This document shows, one piece after another, positions 7,063 to 17,025 of a stretch of 64,000 bases of DNA. Position 1 is the stretch's first letter; the number at the start of each line of letters is the position of its first letter. The notes under the pieces were generated by a model. The model searched no databases. It saw only the letters and a program-made list of their open reading frames with translations, and was not told the DNA's origin. Source of the stretch: Rubrivivax sp. (GTDB taxonomy: Bacteria; Pseudomonadota; Gammaproteobacteria; Burkholderiales; Burkholderiaceae_C); contig DYOR01000003.1 in the NCBI GenBank assembly GCA_020720385.1, forward strand, positions 1,957 through 65,956, given 5' to 3'. The position numbers were made by a program, and so were the translations under genes.

Positions 7063-7794
7063 ATGACTCTGTTGTCGATCGTCTACGCCGCGCTCTTCTA
7101 CGTCGCCACCGCGGTGCTGGTGGTCGGCGTGGCGTTGAAGATCCGCAGCTACGCCGGCACGCCCGCGCCGCTGAAGATCCCCACCACGCCGGCGCCCACC
7201 ACCACCACCGGGGTGGCGCTGCGCATGACGCGCGAGGTGGTGTTCTTCGAGAGCCTGTTCAAGGGCAACAAGTGGACCTGGCTCTTCGGCTGGATGTTCC
7301 ACATGGCGCTGGCCCTGGTGCTGCTGCGCCATGTGCGCTACTTCCAGCAGCCGGTGTGGGCGGTGATCGCCTTCGTCCAGCCCTTCGGCACCTATGCGGC
7401 CTTTGCCATGGTGGCGGGGCTCGGCGGGCTGTGGGCACGGCGCTTCCTCGTCGACCGCGTGCGCTACATCTCCACGCCATCCGACCATCTGCACCTGGCG
7501 CTGCTGCTGGCCATCGCCCTGTCGGGCATGGGCATGCGCTTCGTCAGCCACACCGACATCGTCGCGGTGAAGGCCTTCATGCTCGGACTGATGCGCCTGG
7601 ACATCCAGCCGCTGCCCGCCGACCCGGCGCTGCTGGTGCACCTGGCCCTGGTGGCCTTGCTCATGATCGTCTTCCCCATCAGCAAGCTGCTGCACGCGCC
7701 GGGCCTGTTCTTCAGCCCCACGCGCAACCAGGCCGACACCTCGCGCGAGGCACGCCACGTGGCGGCCTGGGCTTCGGCCCTCGAGAAGAAATAG
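7063..7794 (+). CDS. dsrM: DsrM, NarI-like membrane b-type cytochrome
   Basis: A 243-aa integral membrane protein with about six hydrophobic segments, related to the NarI/HdrE haem-b subunit. Histidines in membrane segments (GWMFHMALALVLLRHVRY and STPSDHLHLALLLA) are candidate haem ligands. In the DsrMKJOP complex it moves electrons between quinone and the cytoplasmic DsrK. It follows the structured spacer and precedes dsrK by 15 bp. The 243-aa length is standard. Confidence 0.93.
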   Translation: MTLLSIVYAALFYVATAVLVVGVALKIRSYAGTPAPLKIPTTPAPTTTTGVALRMTREVVFFESLFKGNKWTWLFGWMFHMALALVLLRHVRYFQQPVWAVIAFVQPFGTYAAFAMVAGLGGLWARRFLVDRVRYISTPSDHLHLALLLAIALSGMGMRFVSHTDIVAVKAFMLGLMRLDIQPLPADPALLVHLALVALLMIVFPISKLLHAPGLFFSPTRNQADTSREARHVAAWASALEKK

Positions 7795-7809
7795 GACCAT
7801 CGGCACCCC

Positions 7810-9342
7810 ATGGCCACCGCCGCCTTCGACACCCCCAAGCTCAAGCCCTACCCGGTGATCCCGCTGGTCGCCGAGGGGGCGACGGCGCACCTCAAGCCCT
7901 TCGTCGCCTCGGCCGCAATCCAGGCCAACGTCGGCTTCCCGGGGGAGCTGACCGAGGGCTGGGAGCAGCGCGCGGTGGCCAAGATGGGCGACCTGCTCGG
8001 CAAGTACCGCTCGCTGCGCGTGTACATGGACGCCTGCGTGCACTGCGGGGCGTGCTCCGACAAGTGCCACTACTTCCTCGGCACCGGCGACCCGAAGAAC
8101 ATGCCGGTGGCACGCCAGGACCTGATGCGCTCGGTCTACCGGCGCCACTTCACCTTCGCCGGCAAGCACTTCCCCAAGCTCGTCGGTGCGGTGGACATGA
8201 GCAAGGACGTGCTCGACCAGTGGTGGAGCTACTACAACCAGTGCAGCGAGTGCCGCCGCTGCAGCGTCTTCTGCCCCTACGGCATCGACACCGCCGAGGT
8301 CACCATGGCCGCGCGCGAGATCATGGACTCGGTGGGCCTGGGGCAGAAGTACAGCAACGAGATCATCGGCAAGGTGCACAAGATCGGCAACAACCTGGGC
8401 CTGCCCGGTCCGGCGCTGGCCGACACGCTCTCCGGCCTCGAGGAAGACGTGCTCGAGGACACCGGCGTGGCGGTGCGCTACCCGCTGGATGAGAAGGGTG
8501 CCGAGGTGCTGCTCGTCACGCCCAGCGCCGACTTCTTCGCCGAGCCGCATGTCGAAAGCCTGATCGGCTACGGCAAGGTCTTCCACGCGGCGGGCATCAG
8601 CTGGACGCTCTCGAGCAAGGCCAGCGAAGCCGGCAACTTCGGCATGTTCATCGGCAACTACGAGCAGCTGCGCAAGATCGCGCTGCGCATCCGCGAAGCC
8701 GCGCTCGAGCTGGGTGTCAAGCGCATCGTGGTCGGCGAGTGCGGGCATGCCTGGCGCGTCGCCTACAGCTTCTGGAACACGCTGGTGGGCATCGGCGCGG
8801 GCGGCACCGACCCCTTCGCCATCGAGCTGCAGAACCAGCTCGACCACCGCTACAAGCAGCCCTCGCACATCTGCGAGCTGACCTGGGACCTCATCCAGCG
8901 CGGTGCGATCCACTTCGACAAAGAGAAGAACGACGACCGCATCGTCACCTTCCACGACAGCTGCAACGTGGCCCGCGGCTCGGGCATGGGCGACATCCCG
9001 GGCGGGCAGTTCGTCATCCCGCGCAACATCATCAAGGCCTGCGCGAACCGCTTCCACGACATGGCGCCGGGGACGATCCACGAGGCGACGTTCTGCTGCG
9101 GCGGCGGGGGCGGGCTGCTCACCGATGATCTGCTGGAAATCCGCGTCAAGGGTGCGCTGCCGCGCATGGAGGCGTTGAAGAACGTGGTCGACGCCCACGG
9201 TGTCAACTTCATGGCCACGATCTGCGCCATCTGCAAGGCGCAGTTCTCCAAGGTCCTGCCTTATTACGGCTTCGACATGGGCATGGTGGGTGGTGTGCAC
9301 CAGCTCGTGAGCAAGGCCATCCGGCTCGGTGAGCCTCAGTAA
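7810..9342 (+). CDS. dsrK: DsrK, HdrD-like iron-sulfur protein
   Basis: A 510-aa cytoplasmic subunit of DsrMKJOP. Two [4Fe-4S] ferredoxin motifs are near the N-terminus (CVHCGACSDKCHYF around 77-90 and CSECRRCSVFCPYG around 145-158). The C-terminal CCG-type domain is seen at CNVARGSG and FCCGGGGGLL. This resembles HdrD, which acts on heterodisulfides with a noncubane cluster; DsrK is thought to act on oxidised DsrC. Length and motifs are complete. It is translated with dsrM and followed 18 bp later by the SQR-like gene instead of dsrL. Confidence 0.96.
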   Translation: MATAAFDTPKLKPYPVIPLVAEGATAHLKPFVASAAIQANVGFPGELTEGWEQRAVAKMGDLLGKYRSLRVYMDACVHCGACSDKCHYFLGTGDPKNMPVARQDLMRSVYRRHFTFAGKHFPKLVGAVDMSKDVLDQWWSYYNQCSECRRCSVFCPYGIDTAEVTMAAREIMDSVGLGQKYSNEIIGKVHKIGNNLGLPGPALADTLSGLEEDVLEDTGVAVRYPLDEKGAEVLLVTPSADFFAEPHVESLIGYGKVFHAAGISWTLSSKASEAGNFGMFIGNYEQLRKIALRIREAALELGVKRIVVGECGHAWRVAYSFWNTLVGIGAGGTDPFAIELQNQLDHRYKQPSHICELTWDLIQRGAIHFDKEKNDDRIVTFHDSCNVARGSGMGDIPGGQFVIPRNIIKACANRFHDMAPGTIHEATFCCGGGGGLLTDDLLEIRVKGALPRMEALKNVVDAHGVNFMATICAICKAQFSKVLPYYGFDMGMVGGVHQLVSKAIRLGEPQ

Positions 9343-10647
<1,305 letters not shown>

Positions 10648-10692
10648 GCCGCCCGACGCTCGCACCCGCCCATCGCCAGAAAGGGATTTCCG

Positions 10693-12663
10693 ATGTCCGA
10701 CGCCTCCACTGCCGCCAGCCCCCAGCCGCTGACCTTCCGCCGCTACCGGGACGGCGACACCAAGCCGCGCGCCTGGCAGGAAGAGATCTTCGACGCCGAC
10801 CACTCGCACAAGTGCCCGACCTACATCCAGAGCACGCCGCCCTGCCAGGGCAGCTGCCCTTCGGGTGAGGACATCCGCGGCTACCTGAACATCGTGCGCG
10901 GCGTGGAGAAGCCGCCCGCCGGCGTGCCCTGGCAGGAGTACGCCTGGCGTCGGCTGACGGAAGCCAACCCGCTGCCCTCGGTGATGGGCCGCGTCTGCCC
11001 GGCGCCTTGCGAATCGGGTTGCAACCGCAACCAGGTGGAAGACTTCGTCGGCATCAACTCGGTCGAGCACTTCCTCGGCGAGTGGGCCATCGAGCACAAG
11101 CTCGCCTTCCCCAAGCCGACGCAGGTCACGGGCAAGAAAGTGGCGGTGATCGGAGCCGGGCCGGCGGGCTTGTCGGCGGCGTACCAGCTGGCGCGCAAGG
11201 GCCACGCGGTGACGATCTTCGACGAGCGCGCCGAGACCGGCGGCATGATGCGCTACGGCATCCCGGGATTCCGCACCCCGCGCGACGTGCTCGACGCCGA
11301 GATCCAGCGCATCCTCGACCTGGGCGTGACGACGCGCATGAACTGCCGCATCGGCACCGATATCACGCTCGAGCAGATCCGCAGCGAGTTCGATGCCGTC
11401 TTCCTCGGACTCGGCGCGCAAGGCGGGCGCCCGCTGCCGGTGGAGGGCAGCGACGCGCCCAACGTGGTCACCGCCACGTCGTTCCTGAAGGCCTTCAACG
11501 ATGGCCGCATGCAGCACGTGGGCAAACGCGTGGTCGTCGTCGGCGGCGGCGACACCTCGATCGACGTGGCCACCGTGGCGCGCCGCCTGGGGCACATCGA
11601 CCAGGTGCACGAGAGCGAACGGCCGGAGCATGTCATCGCCGGCTACGCGGCGCACGACGCCGCTTCGCTGTCGGCGCGCATGGGCGCCGAGGTCACGCTG
11701 ACCTCGGTCTTCGGCGTCGACAAGATGCAGGCCAACAAGCACGAGATCGAGCAGGCGCTGGCCGAGGGCATCGCCATCCGCGGCGGCATGGCGCCCGTGG
11801 CCGTCGTGCGCGACGCCAGCGGTCGCGCCACGGCGCTGCGCGTGGCGCGTTGCGAGGCCAAGTTCATCGGCACGCGCCTGGAGATCAAGCAGATCCCGGG
11901 CACCGAAGAGGACATCGAGGCCGACCTCATCGTCTCGGCCATCGGCCAGGCGGTGGACTTCACCGGGCTGGAGGTGCTGAACAACGGCAAGGGCGGCATC
12001 AGCGCCGACAAGAACTACGAAGTGCAGGGCAAGGACGGCAAGCCCAGCGGCATGTTCGTGGGCGGCGACGTGGTGCGCCCGCACCTGCTCACCACGGCCA
12101 TCGGGCACGGCGCGATCGCCGCCGACGGCATCGACCGCCACCTGCGCGGCGAGGGGCTGGACAGGCGGCCCAAGGTGGACGTGCACAGCTTCGACCTGAT
12201 GCGCAAGATGGTCGAGAAGGGCCTCAAGGTCACGACCCTCCAGGGCGCCGTGCACGGCACGGACGCCAGCAGCGGCGCGGTGCACAACTACGACAACCGC
12301 TCCGACCGCTACGTCATCCCGCACGGCGAACTGTTCCTCGGTCACTTCGCCTACACGCCACGCAACCGGCGCAACATCGTCACGCTCAACGCCAAGGAGG
12401 CGCTGAACAACTTCGAGGAGCGCCTGCTGCCCTTGCTGGAAGCGCAGGCGCAGGCCGAGGCCAAGCGTTGCATGAGCTGCGGGCAGTGCTTCGAGTGCGA
12501 CAACTGCGTCGTCTACTGTCCGCAGACGGCGGTGTTCAAGGTGCCCAAGGCCAAGGCCACCACCGGCCGCTATGTCGACACCGACTACACCAAGTGCATC
12601 GGCTGCCACATCTGCAAGGACGTCTGCCCCACCGGCTACATCCAGATGGGACTCGGGGAATAA
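10693..12663 (+). CDS. dsrL: DsrL iron-sulfur flavoprotein, NAD(P)H:acceptor oxidoreductase
   Basis: A 656-aa protein related to the glutamate synthase small subunit. The N-terminal cysteine-rich segment (CPTYIQSTPPCQGSCPSGED) binds an iron-sulfur cluster. An FAD fold follows (VIGAGPAGLSAAYQLARKGH, about 150-170), then an NAD(P) fold (VVVVGGGDTSIDVA, about 276-290). A C-terminal ferredoxin carries CMSCGQCFECDNC and CIGCHICKDVCP. DsrL passes electrons from DsrAB-catalysed oxidation to NAD(P) and is essential in Allochromatium. The ferredoxin tail fits the DsrL-1 type. It starts at ATG 10693 and ends immediately before the dsrJ reading frame. Confidence 0.95.
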   Translation: MSDASTAASPQPLTFRRYRDGDTKPRAWQEEIFDADHSHKCPTYIQSTPPCQGSCPSGEDIRGYLNIVRGVEKPPAGVPWQEYAWRRLTEANPLPSVMGRVCPAPCESGCNRNQVEDFVGINSVEHFLGEWAIEHKLAFPKPTQVTGKKVAVIGAGPAGLSAAYQLARKGHAVTIFDERAETGGMMRYGIPGFRTPRDVLDAEIQRILDLGVTTRMNCRIGTDITLEQIRSEFDAVFLGLGAQGGRPLPVEGSDAPNVVTATSFLKAFNDGRMQHVGKRVVVVGGGDTSIDVATVARRLGHIDQVHESERPEHVIAGYAAHDAASLSARMGAEVTLTSVFGVDKMQANKHEIEQALAEGIAIRGGMAPVAVVRDASGRATALRVARCEAKFIGTRLEIKQIPGTEEDIEADLIVSAIGQAVDFTGLEVLNNGKGGISADKNYEVQGKDGKPSGMFVGGDVVRPHLLTTAIGHGAIAADGIDRHLRGEGLDRRPKVDVHSFDLMRKMVEKGLKVTTLQGAVHGTDASSGAVHNYDNRSDRYVIPHGELFLGHFAYTPRNRRNIVTLNAKEALNNFEERLLPLLEAQAQAEAKRCMSCGQCFECDNCVVYCPQTAVFKVPKAKATTGRYVDTDYTKCIGCHICKDVCPTGYIQMGLGE

Positions 12664-13128
12664 ATGGCCCCCCCCCGAAACGCCTTCGGCGCCTCCCCCC
12701 CGGGGGGGCGACCCCAGCGGACCGGCAAAGCCGGATCCGCGGCGTCCGCTTGGTCACGGTGCGCGCTGTTGTGTGGGTTGGTGGCGCTGGCCTTTCCGGC
12801 CGCCGGCGGAGGCCGCACACCGCAACCGGTGATCGAGCGCGCCGCGCCGGGAACGCAGTGCGTGGAGCCGCCGGCGGTGATGCGGCGCACGCACATGGAC
12901 CTGCTGCGCCACCAGCGCGACGAGACCGTGCACGGGGGCATCCGCGGCAGCAAGTACAGCCTGAAGGACTGCATCGACTGCCATGCCAGCCGCAGCACCA
13001 TGAGCGTGAGCCAAGGTGAAACGAACTTCTGCGTCAGCTGCCACAGCTACGCGGCGGTGAAGATCGACTGCTTCGAGTGCCACAGCAGCCGGCCGCGCAG
13101 CGTCGCCCGGCAGGGGGCGCCGAAGTGA
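12664..13128 (+). CDS. dsrJ: DsrJ triheme cytochrome c
   Basis: Up to 154 aa. Three haem motifs are present: CIDCH, CVSCH and CFECH. The hydrophobic segment CALLCGLVALAFPAAGG is the signal or anchor for export. DsrJ is the periplasmic cytochrome of DsrMKJOP. The only in-frame ATG abuts the dsrL stop, but the first 25 or so codons are encoded by a GC-rich repeat (12666-12741). The true start may therefore be a non-ATG codon just before the hydrophobic segment, or the repeat may have extended the N-terminus. The stop overlaps the GTG of dsrO. Confidence 0.9.
   Translation: MAPPRNAFGASPPGGRPQRTGKAGSAASAWSRCALLCGLVALAFPAAGGGRTPQPVIERAAPGTQCVEPPAVMRRTHMDLLRHQRDETVHGGIRGSKYSLKDCIDCHASRSTMSVSQGETNFCVSCHSYAAVKIDCFECHSSRPRSVARQGAPK
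12666..12741. repeat. GC-rich intergenic repeat, copy A (dsrL-dsrJ junction)
   Basis: A C-run/hairpin/C7G7 element: a run of C, a small GCCTTCGGC hairpin, CCCCCCCGGGGGGG, then a CCGGC-AAA-GCCGG hairpin. The same architecture recurs at 15040, 16899 and 23886. The element reads through as the predicted DsrJ N-terminus. Burkholderiales genomes are known to carry many elements of this style. Confidence 0.65.
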
Positions 13129-13856
13129 GCCGCCGTGGTTTTCTCGGCGTGGCCGCCGCGGCGGTGGGCGGCATCATGCTCGCGCCGGGCATCCAGCTCA
13201 TCGAGATCGCCCAGGCCGCGGCACCCGGCGGCACCGGCGCCGGGGCCAACCCCAAGGTGCGCTGGGGCATGCTCATCGACACCACCAAGTGCGCCAGCGG
13301 CTGCACCGACTGCGTCACCGCCTGCAACACCGAGAACGGCCTCGGCGGCGGGCCCGACGCCACGCGGCCGCAATGGATCCGCAAGGTCGAGATCAAGGAG
13401 ATCAAGACCGGCCGCCAGGCTTCGGCCCCGGTGATGTGCCAGCACTGCGCCGAGCCGCCCTGCGTCGACGTGTGTCCCACCGGCGCCTCGTTCAAGCGCG
13501 CCGACGGCATCGTGCTGGTGGACCGCCACATCTGCATCGGTTGCCGCTACTGCATGATGGCCTGCCCCTACAAGGCGCGCTCCTTCGTGCACGAAGAGCT
13601 CACGGCGCAAACGCCCGACGTGCCACGCGGCAAGGGCTGCGTGGAGAGCTGCACGATGTGCGTGCACCGCATCGACAAGGGCGAGAAGACCACCGCCTGC
13701 GCCGAGGCCTGCACCAAGGCCGGCCACGGCGCCATCGTCTTCGGCGACCTCAACGACGCCCACAGCGAGATCTCGCAGCGCGTGCGCGCGGTGCGCAGCA
13801 CGCAATTGCGCGCCGACCTGATGCTCGACCCGGGCGTGCGCTACCAGGGCCTGTAG
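13125..13856 (+). CDS. dsrO: DsrO, periplasmic iron-sulfur subunit
   Basis: A 243-aa ferredoxin-like protein with a Tat signal (SRRGFLGVAAAAVGG at the extreme N-terminus). Cysteine motifs for four [4Fe-4S] clusters follow (CASGCTDCVTAC, CQHCAEPPCVDVCP, CIGCRYCMMACP, CTMCVHR...CAEAC). Together with DsrJ and DsrP it forms the periplasm-facing part of DsrMKJOP. The start is GTG 13125, overlapping the dsrJ stop in a GTGA arrangement. This choice puts the twin arginine at residues 3-4. An upstream ATG at 13077 lies inside dsrJ and is rejected. Confidence 0.94.
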   Translation: MSRRGFLGVAAAAVGGIMLAPGIQLIEIAQAAAPGGTGAGANPKVRWGMLIDTTKCASGCTDCVTACNTENGLGGGPDATRPQWIRKVEIKEIKTGRQASAPVMCQHCAEPPCVDVCPTGASFKRADGIVLVDRHICIGCRYCMMACPYKARSFVHEELTAQTPDVPRGKGCVESCTMCVHRIDKGEKTTACAEACTKAGHGAIVFGDLNDAHSEISQRVRAVRSTQLRADLMLDPGVRYQGL

Positions 13857-13859
13857 ACC

Positions 13860-15032
13860 ATGAAAGCACCTGCGGAAACCCGCCAGTTCTGGCTCCTCGT
13901 GGTCCTCGCCGGCGCGGTCACGGCCATCGGCCTGGGGGCCGCGCACTACATGGAGTTGCACGGGCACGTCGTCACCGGCATGAACAACCAGGTGGTCTGG
14001 GGCCTGCCGCATGTGTTCGCCATCTTCATGGTCGTGGCCGCCTCGGGCGTGCTCAACGTGGCCTCCATCGGCTCGGTCTTCGGCCAGCCCGTGTACAAGC
14101 CGCGCGCGCCGCTCTCGGGCCTGCTGTGCGTGGCCCTGCTCATGGGCGGCCTGATGGTGCTCATGCTCGACCTCGGGCGCCCCGAGCGCCTCGTCGTCGC
14201 CGCCACGCATTACAACTTCAAGTCGGTGTTCGCCTGGAACGTGTTCCTCTATTCGGGCATGACCGGCATCGTCGCGGTGTACCTGTGGACGATGTTCGAG
14301 CGCCGCTACAACGCCTGGTCCAAGCCCGCCGGGCTGGCGGCGCTGGTGTGGCGTTTCGTGCTCACCACCGGCACCGGTTCGATCTTCGCCTTCCTCGTGG
14401 CGCGCCAGGCCTACGGGTCGGCATTGCTGGCGCCGCTGTTCATCGTGCTCTCCTTCGGCTGGGGGCTGGCGGTGTTCCTCATCGTGCAGTCCACCATGTA
14501 CGCCTGGAACGACCGCCATCTCACGCCCGCGATCCAGCGCCGCATGGCGCGACTGCTGGGCGTGTTCATCGCTGCGGCGCTGTTCCTCGTCGCCGTCTAC
14601 CACCTGACCCACCTGTACTTCGCGCGCCAGGGGGCGTTCGAGGCCTTCATCCTGCGCGACGGCGGGCTGTTCCCGCTGCTCTTCTGGGGCGGCTACGTCC
14701 TGCTCGGTTCGGTGGCGCCGCTGGTGCTGCTCTTCCACCCGAAGTTCGCCGGCGAGCGCGGCACCTTTGCCGCCGCGGCGCTGGTGGTGCTGGGTGCCTT
14801 CGCCTGGCTCTTCGTCTTCATCATCGGCGGGCAGGTCTTTCCGCTGGAGATCTTCCCCGGCCATGTGGTGAGCAGCAGCTTTGGTGACGGCGCCGTGGCG
14901 CGCTACTCGCCTTCGCTGCCCGAGTTGCTGCTCGGGGTGGGCGGACTGGGCGCGGCCTTCCTGCTCACGGTGGTGGGCGTGCGCGTGCTCGACTTCATGC
15001 CACAGGACGACTTCGCCCTGGCGAAACCTTAG
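13860..15032 (+). CDS. dsrP: DsrP, NrfD-like membrane subunit
   Basis: A 390-aa integral membrane protein with about ten hydrophobic spans, of the NrfD/PsrC/HybB class. Conserved polar positions such as LDLGRPERL (near 105-112) and HYNFKSVFAWN occur at helix boundaries. It provides the quinone-interacting membrane part that pairs with DsrO. It starts 3 bp after dsrO and ends just before repeat copy B, which separates the core complex genes from dsrN. Confidence 0.94.
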   Translation: MKAPAETRQFWLLVVLAGAVTAIGLGAAHYMELHGHVVTGMNNQVVWGLPHVFAIFMVVAASGVLNVASIGSVFGQPVYKPRAPLSGLLCVALLMGGLMVLMLDLGRPERLVVAATHYNFKSVFAWNVFLYSGMTGIVAVYLWTMFERRYNAWSKPAGLAALVWRFVLTTGTGSIFAFLVARQAYGSALLAPLFIVLSFGWGLAVFLIVQSTMYAWNDRHLTPAIQRRMARLLGVFIAAALFLVAVYHLTHLYFARQGAFEAFILRDGGLFPLLFWGGYVLLGSVAPLVLLFHPKFAGERGTFAAAALVVLGAFAWLFVFIIGGQVFPLEIFPGHVVSSSFGDGAVARYSPSLPELLLGVGGLGAAFLLTVVGVRVLDFMPQDDFALAKP

Positions 15033-15039
15033 GATGAAG

Positions 15040-15113
15040 CGTCCCCCACGCTCGCTGCGCTCGCTGCCCCCCGGGGGGGCGCGTCAGTACCTTCGGCCGG
15101 CCGGGCGGTACTG
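15040..15113. repeat. GC-rich intergenic repeat, copy B (dsrP-dsrN junction)
   Basis: It contains CCCCCACGCTCGCTGCGCTC, then CCCCCC/GGGGGGG, then GTACC...GGTAC around a CGGCCGGCCG core. It fills nearly the whole 83-bp dsrP-dsrN spacer. It is the cleanest copy of the family seen in this window. Confidence 0.7.
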
Positions 15114-15115
15114 AC

Positions 15116-16537
15116 ATGGACCGCCTGCTCGTCTCCGCGGCGCACCGCTCCTCGGGCAAGACCACCGTCACGCTGGGCCTGTGTGCGGCCTACGCCGCGC
15201 AGGGGCTGGCGGTGCAGCCTTTCAAGAAGGGGCCCGACTACATCGACCCGATGTGGCTCGCCCAGGCGGCGGGTCGGCCCTGCCTGAACCTCGACCCGCA
15301 GCTCATGGACCGCGCGTCCCTGCGGCGCTGTTTCAGCGAGGGCGTGCGCGGCGCCGAGCTGGCCATCGTCGAGGGCAACATGGGCCTGTACGACGGCCTG
15401 GCGCTGGACGGCAGCAACAGCAACGCGGCCCTGGCACATGAATTTGGCCTGCCGGTGCTGCTGGTGATCGATGCGCGCGGCATGTCGCGTGGCGTCGCCC
15501 CGCTGATCCTCGGCTACCAGGCCTTCGACCGCGGCCTGCGCATCGGCGGCGTGATCCTGAATCGCGTCGGCGGCTCGCGCCACGAGGCCAAGCTGCGCGC
15601 GGTGATCGAGCACTACACCGACCTGCCGGTGCTCGGCGCGCTGGGGCAGGACGAGCGCCTGGCGCTGCTGGAGCGCCACCTCGGCTTGATGCCTTGCGCC
15701 GAGGTCGACGATGCCGTCGCGCGCGTGCAGGCCATCGGCCGCATCGTCGCGGCGCAGGTGGACCTGCCCCGGGTGCGCGCGCTCGCCGCCTCGGCCCCCG
15801 TGTTCGAGCCGCTGCCGCCGCTCCCCGCCCCCGGGCCGCACGGCGAGACACTGCGCATCGGCATTGCGCGCGACCGCGCCTTCGGTTTCTACTATGCCGA
15901 CGACCTGGCGGCCTTCGACGCCGCCGGCGCGCAGCTCGTTCCCATCGACACCTTGCACGACACGTGCCTGCCGGCGATCGACGGCCTGTTCATCGGCGGC
16001 GGATTCCCCGAGACCTGCATCGATGCGCTGCACGCCAACGCGGCCCTGCGCGGCGCCTTGCGCCAGGCCATCGCGGACGGCCTGCCCACCTATGCCGAAT
16101 GCGGCGGCTTGATGTACCTGGCGCGCAGCATCGCCTGGCAGGGGCGCAAGGCGGAGATGGTGGGCGCGATTCCCGGCGATGCGGTGATGCAGGCGCGCTC
16201 GGTGGGCCGCGGCTACGTGCAGTTGCAGGAAACGGCGGCGCACCCCTGGGCCGCGCCGGCGGGGCGCGTGCTGCGCGGCCACGAGTTCCACCACTCCAGC
16301 CTGGAAGGCCTAGCCCCGGGCACGCGCTTCGCCTACGCCGTGCAGCGCGGCCATGGGGTCGACGGCGAACACGATGGCGTCGTTGTGCACAACCTGCTTG
16401 CCTCGTACGCACATCTGCGCAGCAGCGCGGGCACCGAGTGGGTCGCCCGCTTCGTCGACTTCGTGCGCCGGCAGCGCAACGCCCGGCCGCAACCCACTGC
16501 ACTTCAGTCTTTGGAGACCGCCCCATGTTCAGCATGA
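15116..16537 (+). CDS. dsrN: DsrN, CobB/CbiA-like siroheme amidase
   Basis: A 473-aa homologue of cobyrinic acid a,c-diamide synthase. The N-terminal P-loop is ISA-type (SAAHRSSGKTTVTLGL), followed by KKGPDYIDP. The C-terminal glutamine amidotransferase domain has catalytic Cys329 (YAECGGLMYL) and a His motif (GHEFHHSS). In dsr clusters DsrN is held to amidate siroheme to siroamide for DsrAB. It starts at ATG 15116 directly after repeat copy B, and its last 13 bp overlap dsrR. A cobalamin role is possible, but no other cob genes are nearby except the methyltransferase at 17026. Confidence 0.93.
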   Translation: MDRLLVSAAHRSSGKTTVTLGLCAAYAAQGLAVQPFKKGPDYIDPMWLAQAAGRPCLNLDPQLMDRASLRRCFSEGVRGAELAIVEGNMGLYDGLALDGSNSNAALAHEFGLPVLLVIDARGMSRGVAPLILGYQAFDRGLRIGGVILNRVGGSRHEAKLRAVIEHYTDLPVLGALGQDERLALLERHLGLMPCAEVDDAVARVQAIGRIVAAQVDLPRVRALAASAPVFEPLPPLPAPGPHGETLRIGIARDRAFGFYYADDLAAFDAAGAQLVPIDTLHDTCLPAIDGLFIGGGFPETCIDALHANAALRGALRQAIADGLPTYAECGGLMYLARSIAWQGRKAEMVGAIPGDAVMQARSVGRGYVQLQETAAHPWAAPAGRVLRGHEFHHSSLEGLAPGTRFAYAVQRGHGVDGEHDGVVVHNLLASYAHLRSSAGTEWVARFVDFVRRQRNARPQPTALQSLETAPCSA

Positions 16538-16893
16538 CCCCCGGTGCCTTGCAGGAGATCCAGGCCGCGGCCGAGCGCAGCGACGCCGCGGGCATGGCCT
16601 TGCGCGTGGCCGCGCGCAAGACGGACGACGGCTCGATCGAGTACGGCATGGGCTTCGACGAGGAGCGCGTCGACGACCAGCCCGCCGATTTCCAGGGGCT
16701 GACGGTGCTCGTCGGCGCCTCGAGCCGGGCCTTGCTCGAGCGCACGGTGCTCGACTATGCGGAAGTGGAACCTGGCCACTTCGCCTTCGTCTTCGTCCCG
16801 GAGCGTGAAGCGTCAGCGGGCGGCTGTGGCCCGGCGGCGCCGGCCGCGCGCGGGGGCTGTGGCAGCGGCAGCTGTGGCAGTTGTGGAGGCTGA
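16525..16893 (+). CDS. dsrR: DsrR, A-type scaffold-like protein with Cys/Gly-rich tail
   Basis: A 122-aa IscA/HesB-like protein. As in known DsrR, the three cysteines that bind Fe-S clusters in true IscA are not in the folded part (residues 1-95). In Allochromatium DsrR affects post-transcriptional dsr expression. The odd feature is an added tail of about 25 residues rich in Gly and Cys (Cys101, 112, 117, 120; ending GSGSCGSCGG). The start ATG 16525 overlaps the end of dsrN, so the two are coupled. Confidence 0.85.
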   Translation: MFSMTPGALQEIQAAAERSDAAGMALRVAARKTDDGSIEYGMGFDEERVDDQPADFQGLTVLVGASSRALLERTVLDYAEVEPGHFAFVFVPEREASAGGCGPAAPAARGGCGSGSCGSCGG

Positions 16894-16898
16894 GATGA

Positions 16899-16998
16899 AA
16901 CCCCCAAGCTCACTTCGTTCGCTGCCCCCATGGCCCGCCCGGGGCCCCTTCGTGACCCTTGGGGCGGTCAGCACCTTCGGAACGGCCGGGCGGAGATG
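16899..16998. repeat. GC-rich intergenic repeat, copy C (dsrR-cobA junction)
   Basis: It contains CCCCCAAGCTCACTTCGTTC, GCTGCCCCC, an interrupted C/G core, then CAGCACCTTCGG and CGGCCGGGCGG. It is a diverged, longer copy of the element at 15040 and occupies most of the 132-bp spacer before the methyltransferase gene. Confidence 0.6.
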
Positions 16999-17025
16999 GC
17001 ATCCAGCGCCCCATTGGAGCAACGC

